Assembly (NCBI RefSeq): GCF_008831285.2
Contig: NC_045151.1
Span: 9,972,571-10,036,570 of the forward strand
Origin: Nymphaea colorata
Lineage: Eukaryota > Streptophyta > Magnoliopsida > Nymphaeales > Nymphaeaceae
Direction: 5' to 3'
Length of the DNA stretch: 64,000 bases
This document shows positions 1 through 9,700 of this stretch, one piece after another. Numbering within the stretch: the stretch's first letter is position 1; the number at the start of each line of letters is the position of its first letter. Below the pieces are notes generated by a model, which ran no database searches, was not told the origin of the DNA, and saw nothing but the letters and a program-made list of their open reading frames with translations. The position numbers and the translations under genes are program-made.

Positions 1-1056
1 ATAACTCGACAAGGCTGAAGGGCATATGCAAAACCACTCGACAAGGGCATTGCAAGTTACAGACTTATAGTCCTCACAGAACACGCATGAACAGTCTCAT
101 TTAGTAATTTCAAGCATTGCAAGTTACAGTTTTCAGTTTTCACAGACGAGAGAAATCCAACAGAACACGACATGAACAGGGAGCAGGAAATTTGAATCAT
201 ATAGGCCAGTTACATAGCCAATATGCGGTAATAGTCAGTAAACCAGTGCAGTTCCACCACCGGAGGAGGATTTAGGTGTCTTTGGATGAGATGATTGAAG
301 CTCAAGGTCAGACAAGCTCAAGATCGAATTTCACACAATATCCCACAGGGATCCAACAAAAATCAGACCCCATTACACATGTGCACAAGCTGTCAAACCC
401 CAACAAATTGGGGCAACCCTAAAAACAGCCAAAATCATGCAGAAATTTTGCATATTAGGCAGCCATTAGATGTACCAAACCTATCGTCGATGACTCACCG
501 CCCGTCGCCAATTGCCAGCTGCTGCCCAAGCTCCCGCCGGACGTCCATCGGTAGCTGCCCAAACTGTCAAACCCCCAACGGTAGCAGCAACCCTAAAAAC
601 TACCTAATAAAGAAACCGAACGTCGTCCACTCACCGTCCGTGACCGATCGTCATCCATCGCCAGCCGCCATCCGCCGCCACTGCCCAAAGTAGCTCGAAC
701 CCAAACACTCGCCACCGAAAGAACAAACAAAATCGAGGGAGAAGATGAGCGTTAGGTTTTTTGTCGAAAGTGATATGGTTTGTATCTGGTTCCGACCTGG
801 AGCCAGATCCAAACGTACCACCACGTACCGGCATACTGGTTTTGCCGTACCGGTACAGGTACGCTGACCAAACCGGCGTACCATGGTGACATAGCTTGGG
901 GGTAACGAACAGACCCTGTCAAAATATTAGCATAAAACTTAAATGTCAATTTCAGTATTGTACGTATCTTTCGACGGAGGCATATCTTATGATATGTATC
1001 ATAACTACGGGAAAATTTGATCACCCGTTTTTTCGATATGGATTACTTGAGACCCC
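1..1056. other. Non-coding stretch, no gene seen
   Basis: No open frame here looks like a known protein. About 770-897 is a run of short GTACC-type words ending in GTGACATAGC, one copy of a dispersed repeat described in the findings. If the helicase gene on the minus strand is intact, this stretch lies in its fifth intron. Confidence 0.5.
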
Positions 1057-1332
1057 TGTTAAGTTTGTACATATGGATCAGGTCACCCAGACCTGACCCA
1101 TTTGATCCACACACCCAACACATCATGGGTGGTGGCATACTTGTAAATCTTATTGTTATTTTTTATTTTATGATGTACCCTAAATCGTGATTAGTATATA
1201 ATGATAAGAAGAGGCAGACGTCATTTGTTGTTGCTTTCTTTCATCTCTCTCTTACGTGCAGCCCACTTCTCTCTTCCTCCTCTTGCATCTAACTTCATTC
1301 GGTGGTTTGGTATTAGATATCAAAATCTTACA
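1057..1332 (+). repeat. Candidate LTR of a copia element (element A)
   Basis: The stretch starts TGTTAAGTTT and ends ATCTTACA, directly before an initiator-Met primer-binding site, which is the layout of a 5' LTR. A TATA-like tract lies near 1195. The right end is well supported by the primer-binding site. The left end is a guess from the TG and the weak inverted match to the right end. No matching second LTR was seen in the window. Confidence 0.45.
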
Positions 1333-1346
1333 TGGTATCACAGCAG
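1333..1346 (+). other. Primer-binding site (initiator-Met tRNA type)
   Basis: TGGTATCACAGCAG matches the usual plant copia primer-binding site TGGTATCAGAGC with one mismatch and lies directly after a CA-ending LTR. Confidence 0.65.
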
Positions 1347-1462
1347 GTTTTGCCACTGACAATGTTTGGTAAGAATCTCTAATTTCTACCCTAATTTTTG
1401 TTTTTTTTCTGCCCTAATCCTCAAATCTCAAGTTTCTGCCCTAACCCTAATCCCCAAATTTT

Positions 1463-1538
1463 CTACCCTAATCCTATCGTCTACCCTAATCCTACCGTCT
1501 GCCCTAATCCTACTGTCTGCCCTAATCTGCCCTATCGT
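1463..1538 (+). repeat. 18-bp minisatellite, four units
   Basis: Four consecutive units of about 18 bp follow the pattern CTACCCTAATCCTATCGT, the last one longer by 4 bp. CCCTAA words continue on both sides. It sits in the untranslated leader of copia element A. The words resemble telomere repeats, but the period is not that of a plant telomere. Confidence 0.7.
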
Positions 1539-1601
1539 CAGCCACCTTACCCTAATCTCAAAATTTATATTTTCCCCCTATTTTCTGATTATTGCATTTA
1601 T

Positions 1602-1940
1602 GGATCCCCACCGCAATTCCAGCATCTTGTCGTCCAATTTCCTCCCCCAACTCATCTCACAAAAGCTAAATCATACCAATTATTTGACATGAAAACGTCA
1701 AATAGTCCCGTTCATCAAGAGTCACCGTCTCTATGGACATCTCAATGGCACCACACCTGCGCACCTGAATGGATTATGCGAGAGGTGAAGAATGTTGCAG
1801 GGCAAGTTCAAGAGACCATTGCAGAAATCAATCCTGAATATGAGATGTGGATGGCTCATGAGCACTCCAAGTGTTCGATATATTGTTGGCTGAAATTTGA
1901 CACAAGAAGGTGTTGTTATTTTGCTGGCCTCTTTTGGTGA
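1602..1940 (+). pseudogene. Copia gag fragment (element A)
   Basis: The translation begins MDPHRNSS, and after a stop and frame changes it shows pieces typical of the N-terminal half of plant copia gag (UBN2 type): an 'NHTNYLT' stretch, then 'APEWIMREVKNVAGQ' and 'INPEYEMWMAHE'. It lies downstream of the LTR, primer-binding site and leader at 1057-1600. It breaks off near 1930, where a different copia gag starts at 2072, so the element is truncated or chimeric. Confidence 0.55.
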
Positions 1941-2071
1941 TATTTGTGACGAGATAAAGCTCCCTTGGTGGTGAAGATTGTGGCAGTCTTTGACGCGTCG
2001 AAAGCTTCATTTTTGTGTGGCTGTTTTTCATCCTAGCACTACCTCAATGTCTCCTTTACAAGGTACACATT

Positions 2072-2956
2072 ATGAATGAAAGAACTTCCTCTACTCCTCT
2101 TCCCAAATTAACTTCATCAAATTATGTTTCTTGGGCAAAAACTATGGAACATTTTATTAGAAGTAAAGGCCTATGGGGACTCGTTGATGGGTCAAAAAGT
2201 GAACCTCAATTAGTCCTCACCAAGACCATAGATGGTAAAGCTCAAGAACTAGATGGAGTTGAAAAAGACAAGGCTATGAATGAATATGAGAGAAAATGGG
2301 AAGAGTGGAAGATAGGACACCACAAGATTATCACTTGGATTATTGCTTGTGTTGATACTACAACCATGGGCCAAATAGCAAAACATAATTTTGCTCATGA
2401 AGCTTGGGAATTCCTCAAGAAAACCCACACTATGAAGGATGTGGCCTACATGTGCAATCTTCAAATGAAGATTGCAAGTCTCCAACAAGGAGACAAGTCC
2501 ATTAAAGAATATGTTGGAGAAATGGAGCAATTATGGGACGAACTTGCTCTATTTGAACCCGAATGGTATGATCCAAGAGACATTGGAGTTAGAGAAAAAC
2601 AAAATAAAGTCTCTCTATCATCAACTGAAGCAGAATATCGTGTCATGGCCACCACCACCATGGAGATTGTGTGGTTAAAAAACTTATTGAAGGACATTGG
2701 AATTGACTTAAATGAAGCAACCAAGCTCTGCTGCGACAATAAAAGTGCCATCTACATTGCTAGCAATCATACTTTTCATGAAAGGACGAAGCATATTGAA
2801 ATGGATTGTCACTATGTGAGAGAAGAATATCTTAACCGAACAATCGATATATCCTTTGTCCCTTCCGAATATCAACTTGGAGATTTCTTCACCAAGGCAC
2901 TTGCTTCAGCACGTTTTCAGTTTCTTCTTGGCAAGCTTTCGGTGATCACACCGTAA
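2072..2956 (+). pseudogene. Copia gag fused in frame to RNase H (internally deleted element B)
   Basis: One open frame of 294 codons joins two ends of a copia polyprotein. Residues 1 to about 170 are gag (UBN2 family: 'LTSSNYVSWAKTMEHFIRS', 'LWGLVDGS', a long helical region up to 'MEQLWDELALFEPEW'). Residues from about 178 are the C-terminal RNase H domain ('SLSSTEAEYRVMA', 'LCCDNKSAIYIA', 'ERTKHIEMDCHYVREE', 'DFFTKALA'). The gag zinc knuckle, protease, integrase and reverse transcriptase are missing. The join, near 2580-2600, keeps the frame. A purine tract (GAGGGGGGG) and an LTR follow directly. It is an internal-deletion derivative of a retrotransposon. Whether it is translated is unknown. 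Confidence 0.85.
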
Positions 2957-2969
2957 GTTTGAGGGGGGG

Positions 2970-3513
2970 TGTTAGAATTTAAATATTAGACATTATGTAA
3001 GTATACATATGTTTCATATATGATTTGTATATATGAATATCTATGTATGCATAGGTGTTATGTATTTTATTTATTTGCTTCCTTTTCTTTTTTATGTACT
3101 TTTTATTTCTTTTCTTTTTCTATTTTTACCTTTTCCTTTTTGTAAAAGGGAACTAGCTGTTGGACCAGCTTCCAACGGCTAGATTTCTAGCCGTTGGAGC
3201 TGGCCCAACAGCCAACTCCTCCTTCTTCTCTCCCTTTCATTGTACTATATATATGGGACTGTTGTCCCTTGTTTGGTTAAGGCTTTTAGGCCTTTCTTGT
3301 GTATTCTTCTCTTGAGATTAATAGATTTGGTATCTTCTCCTCAAGTTTGAGGTTTGGTTGTGTATTACCTATTGAAGTTGTTGGGATCTTCAAGAGTGTA
3401 TCTCTTGAAGCATTTGTATTCTCAAGATCAGGCCTGATTTACACATACAATCAATCAATTTTAATATTTAATATGATTTATATATTCAATACATAAATTC
3501 TTATTATTCAACA
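2970..3513 (+). repeat. 3' LTR of copia element B
   Basis: Starts TGTTAGAATTTA directly after the polypurine tract at 2959-2969. It contains a TATA-like tract near 3246 and an inverted pair of GCCGTTGGA words near 3170-3200. I place the end at ATTCAACA, 3513, because it mirrors the TGTTAGAAT start. The start is firm and the end is tentative. No 5' LTR of this type was seen upstream. Confidence 0.6.
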
Positions 3514-4454
3514 CATATATTCATACAGTCATATATAATACAATCATATACATACTTAGATTTGAATACTTTGGAAGAGCACCAAGGACAGGTTCAAAGA
3601 ACCCAAACAACAAATGGATTACCGGCAGCCTGCCAGCAACTAATAAGGAACAAAACATAAAACAAAAAACAGCCGTTGGAGCTAGCCTTTGTGCTAGGCA
3701 GCTGCGGCTCTTTGCAGCAGAAAATAAGGACAACGTAAAAACAGAAAAATAAGAAAACAAAGAAAGCAGAAAATTGGAAAAAAAAAAAGGAAAGAAAACG
3801 ATCACATGGACATGGTAATAACGACAAAGAATGAAAGAACAGCTGAATATAACATTAAGCAACCAAATTGGGCAAAAAATTCTGCTTTCATATATAAATA
3901 ATAGAAGTAACCAAAGAACAACACATAAGGAACAAAAGGTTGGCAGATAAGAAAGACACGAAGACAGAAAAAAGAGAATAAGGGGCTGAAAAAATCATTA
4001 GATCAGGATATGTCTGGAAAAATAGGTGAAATGGAAGCATGAGCATACTTGTTGCCAGGAAAAGTATGAAATCTGCTGGTAAATTTAGGGTTTTCTGGAA
4101 AAAAATGAGAGGTCTGTGGTCGCCGGAAATAGGTCTGCCATAGCCGAAAGAAGTAGCTTTTTGCCAGAAATCATTTCTGCTCACCAGAAAAGAAAATGGA
4201 CACAGGAAATAGTGTCTCTCTGCCAGAGAGATGTACACAATGCAGGATGAAGGCAGACTTCGACCATTAGTCGAAGGCTGCAAATGTTCCGTGCATATAC
4301 ATGGGTGGGTTTAAAAAAACCTAAAATTTGGAGAGCAATAGACTCAGTCAGCTTTGACCAAGTCCATTGTTGAACAGATATGAACTCAGGTGTGTTGACC
4401 ACACCGGACAGTACATAGACCGTGTCCGGACATGCACCCATCGACACACGTGCT
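3514..4454. other. AT-rich spacer, no gene seen
   Basis: Long A-rich stretches and many open frames on the minus strand made only of F, L and S. A GCCGTTGGAGCTAGCC word near 3672 recalls the LTR at 2970. Nothing else was recognised. Confidence 0.5.
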
Positions 4455-4710
4455 TCACATTTTAAAGCACATACATGTTTCGTTGGAGATAGGAGTATTT
4501 ATTTCATCTTTCTCACTTGAATTAATTAATTATTTATATATTGCTGACTCGAGAGAAGATCTTATTAATAAACATTTAATAACTAGTTTTTGTGTCTCCC
4601 TAGAAGAATATCTTCTATCTTGGACATAAAGGAAACAACAAAAGATGTTAATATCTTCTATTAAAGCAAGGTATAAAGCAATGGCTATTGCAACTATGGA
4701 CAACTGTATG
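4455..4710 (+). pseudogene. Decayed copia RNase H fragment (element C, part 1)
   Basis: Read from about 4455, the frame carries degraded forms of the copia RT/RNase H connection: 'LEIGVFISSFSLELINYLYI', a degraded 'DADW' region, 'TSFCVSLEEYLLSW', a stop, then 'RKQQKMLISSIKARYKAMA', which corresponds to the RNase H motif usually read as SSAEAEYRA. It stops at about 4710. Its likely continuation is at 6045. Confidence 0.6.
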
Positions 4711-6044
4711 ATTTGAACTATTAGAAGACACGGGTGCTTGCTTGCAACCTATGTCACATGGGTGTGAGGTGCGGGCGCGAATGCAGGTGCAGATGTAGGT
4801 ACGGGTATGGCAAATTTCAGAAAAACAGAGACGGCATGCAATTAATAGAGAGAAAGAAAGAAACGGCGGATTGAAAGACAGAGAGTATGCAATTAATGAG
4901 GAGAGAAAGAGGGCAAGTTAAATGACAGAGAGAGAGACAAGAGAAAAAAACAGTGAATTCAATGAGAAAGAGAGAGATTAATGGAGAGGGAGAAAAAAAC
5001 GACGATTGAATTAAATGAGAGAGAGAGAGGGAGAGAGAAATTAATGAAGAGGGAGAGAAAAACGGTGATTGACTTTGAAAGAGAAAAAAAAGGTAATAAA
5101 TGGAGGGAGGAAAAGATGATTCATGCACCACTTCACGAGCTAAATCGAGTTCATTTAAGGGAACTCGACTCGTATAAAATATAAACAAACAAGTTCAAAG
5201 TGAAACTCGAAATCAACTCGTTTACAAGATGAGTCAGCTCGAGACGAGCTTTACCGAGTCGAATTTGAGGTACTCAACCCATTGTTCACCCCTACTTATA
5301 CTCATAACATAAGTAGAAATTAACTAAGTAGTTTTATATATCTAATATTATACATTTATAACTGTATCAATGTACAGCATATATTACATATAGTGTATAT
5401 AAAACTGATTAACAAAACTGATAATATATGCACAGAACTTTTAAGCAGCATATATATGTGTTTGTTATATATATATATATCACAGAACTGATTACTGAAA
5501 GTCTGAAACTTATGCAATTAATACATTTAAGACAACATGTTCCTAGATTAAGAAAACTTACAAGCAGCAACAGAATATATGACCATATGGCATATGCAAA
5601 AAAGTTAGCAGAAGCATATAATACATAGTACTAAACTGCAAAAGGATTCAGTAAAATACTAAAAATAGTATAACAGATGCAGCAAAAGTGACAAAATAGA
5701 AAAAACTGAAAAACAGAACCATCTTTTCTTAAAAAAAAAAAGATTGAAAAGAGGACAAAAATGGCATTGACACAGATTGACTGCACCAGATTCACGTTGA
5801 CCATGCCCAATGCCATGTCGGAGGTGCACCTGCACCCAGCAAGACTTGGATGCTTTTGCTGTTTTTGAGAGTCGGTGTGACATAGCTTGCAGCAACCCAT
5901 AAAATCATGTTGTGATAAGAAGAGCGCAATTTATATAGCCCGGAATTGTCTCTTCCATGAGTGAACAAAAAATACAGAAATAGCCTGTCACTTTGTTAGA
6001 GGAAAACTTTAGGAAAGGCAATTGCTTTATCTTATATAGCCCCA
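4711..6044. other. Sequence interrupting copia element C; repeats only
   Basis: This 1.3-kb stretch separates two pieces of one copia RNase H. It contains two copies of the GTGACATAG-type dispersed repeat (about 4742-4815, reverse, and 5820-5886, forward), a GAGA-rich tract at 4820-5110 and AT-rich sequence. No gene was seen. Confidence 0.45.
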
Positions 6045-6137
6045 CAGTTTCATACTGCAGACTTCTTCAGTAAGGCACTACTTACTAATCAGTCTAATTT
6101 TCCTTCTAACAAATTTCTAGCCGTAGGTATGAGCGGA
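6045..6137 (+). pseudogene. Decayed copia RNase H tail (element C, part 2)
   Basis: The frame reads 'HTADFFSKALLTNQ' then 'SNKFLAVGMSG', the usual C-terminus of a copia polyprotein (ADFFTKAL motif). It is followed directly by an LTR-like start at 6138. Confidence 0.65.
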
Positions 6138-6560
6138 TGTATTAGAATATATAAAAATACACATATGCACACACACACATATATATATAATGTTGATTCT
6201 CTCTGTTTTGTATTTTTCCTTTTTCCATTTTGTGTTTTTAATATTTTATACAAGACTGCACCAGACTAGCCATTGGCTATTTCCCAACAGCAACGGCTAC
6301 CTCCAATGGCTAGCTTGGGGATGTGTTCTTCTATATATTGTGGATGCTTCTCCCTCATAAATCAGCTTTTGTTCTTTTTCATTCAATAAATTCTTTATTG
6401 TGGCTTGTACCTATCTGCACATTGTGAGCGCATGCATGTGAATAGGTTCATATGAAATTTTGAATCTTGGTACTTTGAGCTTTCAGTCTTTCATGTTCAT
6501 TCTTGACTTCTTTTCAAGATTGTGGAGTTCATCACCAAACAGGAACTTTCATTCACAGTT
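6138..6560 (+). repeat. Probable 3' LTR of copia element C
   Basis: Starts TGTATTAGAATATA right after the RNase H tail, resembling the TGTTAGAATTTA start of the LTR at 2970. It also carries the inverted GCTAGCC/CCAATGGCTAGC words and a TATA-like tract (CTATATATTG near 6330). The right end is not certain. Confidence 0.45.
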
Positions 6561-6741
6561 TATGAGTCTGAGATAATTGACTAAGCATTATGAACCATGA
6601 AATAGCGACCATAGTACTCTCGATCCACCAAAGAATGCACCACAGGAACAATTATCGACAGATCACAAGAGAGCAAAATGTCAGTCCTATTTCTAACAAT
6701 GGAAGCTTGAAGGTTATCTAGATTAAATCAGCCTTGAGGAC

Positions 6742-6786
6742 CTGAGTTGTCTTCCCGCAACCAGTTTCACCAGATATCAGCACTAC
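6742..6786 (-). CDS. Helicase exon 5 (Walker A)
   Basis: Exactly 15 codons, [15 protein letters not shown], between an AAAATCAG acceptor and a CAG/GTCCTC donor. GETGCGKTT is helicase motif I, which binds ATP. The family normally continues with V-P-Q after TTQ. Here reading on gives VLKAD, so I take a splice site at this point. No following exon was found between 6741 and 1. Confidence 0.8.
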
Positions 6787-9700
6787 CTGATTTTAACAAA
6801 AGATGGAAAAAATTTGTTATCAAAAGAAATATATGACTGGGTCAGAACACATAAGGAGATTAAAATATGCTTTATTAGTCAATTGAAAAGAAGCTAGGAA
6901 CTATCAATGTGTTTCCAAAAAAAGGTCACTGATGAAATAACAGGAAGGGTGCCTTAATGCAAGAGTAATTTCCCAAACTCAACTGGAGCATGAAGGACTA
7001 ATCAAAAAGAAGATACAGAGTCATTGTACCTGATGGGATTCCACGCTGTCTGTTATAGCGTCAATAAAAGATGCAATTGGCAACTTTGACCTATCTTCTG
7101 AAATCTGCAAGCAAAATAAATTGTTCAGGTGGAAAAGATATTGTAAGAGGCATTCTGCAAGTTTACACCAACTAGCCAATAATTTTTTTGGAAATAAAAT
7201 TGAGAATGAAAATGAAATAGAAGAATGGGATTCTGGGAGAATTTTCATATATCTGGAAAAGAGCTCACAAAAAGTATGCAAAACCTTTCTAAGCTGAGGA
7301 GATTCCTTGATCCTTGATGCAAATAAATCCAATTTCCTCTTAATGTCTCGCTTGGACATTATGGGCTTGCAGAAACTAGTGTCATAATTCCTCTGTCTCC
7401 TTTCATTCTTGCTGCAAAAGCTCTTTATTTCTTCAAAGGACTCATCATCACCAGGAGGATAATGGGCAAACAGATCTCTTAAAACACTTTGTGTGTCATC
7501 TGAAAAAGTCAATGCGATACTACCCGTGTCATTCTTTTCTGCTTTCTTTTGGAGAGCTTTGAATACCGAAACTCGCCGATGTTGTCCACGCCTGCAAAAA
7601 GTTTTAGAAGCTGTAAACAAGGATCCAATAGGAAGATAAGAGTAACACATGCTCTCTCTAGCATCATACCAATGCTGCTGGAAGGCAAAAAGTGAGTTGA
7701 GCAGTTACTGCTTAAGCCAATCATGTTGTGACGTGTTGGATCTGGATTCAGTTCTGACTTAGACCCAAAAACATGGTGTATATTTGTTATATTCTATTTC
7801 TGGATATGATTGACAACTGTTCATATGATTAAGCACATTGTCCCATGTTACAACCTTCATAGCACATATATAATTGAATGAAATTTGCACTGGAAATTGT
7901 GAGCTATATGCCTCTTGCTCTTGTTTCCTTAATCCTTTGATAACATAGGTTGTGGGAGCTGATCTGTAGATAGCACGGTGCACACTCAGATGCTGAGTAC
8001 TTACAATAAGGTCTGACCAAAGAGATACCAATTGATTTTCAAGTCAAGAAAATCCTTCCTCTTCTACAACCTTCCTTCTATCAATCAATGCTTCCTTTCT
8101 CTGATCTCATTCTCCATTCTTGTTTTCCTGATTTACCTCTGAGTATCTGCAGCAAATATATTCAACTGTGCTGATTGGAATCACAAACTCCAAGTAGCAA
8201 CTGGCCGTCCTTTTCAAAGGGCGACCTGATGAACTGTCTGTTGTCCTCCATCTTTGAGGACAGAAGGGTCTAGTTTACCAATACTTAAAAAAACTTTACG
8301 TTATTCAACATAAAATTATAAAAATAATTAAAATGACTTTCTTATAAAATTTGATTTTCGACAAGAGAACATAATGTATGACTATTATTATTATCATCTG
8401 TGCCACACGGGTGATCCTAAACGGCTGCTGCACCCATGTCGCACCCGTGTCGATGTTGTTGTTCTGCTTCTATGACACAGCACAGCCCTTGCGATCAGCC
8501 GAATCGGACAAAAACTGATCATTTTAAATGCACACCTGACTAAGCTACCTCTAATACAAAAAGTTTATATGTAAGATAAATAAATAAGACTATTAAACAG
8601 TTAAATAATTATATAACAAATGATGTATATACATACACGCACACACACCTACACATATATATACATACATGTTCGCCGCAACTGCACCTAAATTTTTTTG
8701 AGAAATTGAGAAATATCCACACCTGCATCCCAACCCATGTGACATATATATATAAACAGCAAGGTTTTTCTCAGCCATAATACAACGAGCTTGTTCTTTT
8801 CAGAAAAAAAAAAGGAGAAACGGTAAATTTTTAAAAAGTAACAAAATTTCCTAAAAATTAGGAAAAAATAGAAAAATAAGAAACTAACAAGGTGATTGCA
8901 GCAATCAGCTTAGGTAGTATATAATATACATGCATTTTGGGATTTTCAAGAACATTATCTTCAGCATAAACATGAAAAAACAATGGGGCCTGAACAAGCC
9001 AAAACAAGTGAATAATGCACATCACTATGTCGGAACAAAAGGACGTGCAAAAGACTTACCCGTGCTGGAAAAGGATGTGCATAATACTTACCTGATATCA
9101 ATGTTCTAGGCTTGCAGCAATACCTACAGCGACATTTTCTGGCAATCAGTGGGTTTGGTGAGGTCGGTTGACGGCTTTGGCAAGATATTCTAGCATCATT
9201 GATGATTTTTCTCCAAATCAAAACCCTAGGATGAGCCATCTTCCCACTGAAATGTTTTTTTCTTCTCTAAAATCTCTGAACTTGTCTCCTCCAAAGTCCA
9301 AAGAAGTCTGGTTTTCTTTGTTTCCATATTGACATTAAAACTTCTTAATATGAAAGTCATGTCACCACCCAGAACAGAATTCAAATCATATAAAAGAAGA
9401 CGTCAAAAGAACAGGAAAAAACGTGTGTCTTTCACATCTTTTGAATTTTACTGATTTTTTAATAAAAAAAACATGATACTTTGCTTTTCTTTTGCCAACG
9501 TGTTTTTGTGTTTTTGTCGCGTCTTTTTCGGAAAAGTTAAAACTATATATATATATATAGTTTTAAAATGGAGCTGCACCCTTTAAAAGTTTGGACCAAA
9601 ATAGCCTTCTCATAAACATTTATTTACAGTAATTAAAGTCAAAGAAAAGAATTGGACAAATAAAGGTTAGGACTTAGGAACAACCATATAATTATATATA

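Noticed and set aside
1463-1560. CCCTAA words suggesting an interstitial telomere tract
   Set aside because: The period is 18 bp with other bases between, and the stretch lies in a copia leader.
8593-8778. 61-codon minus-strand frame
   Set aside because: It runs through CA/TA-rich sequence and the GTGACATAG-type repeat. No protein character.
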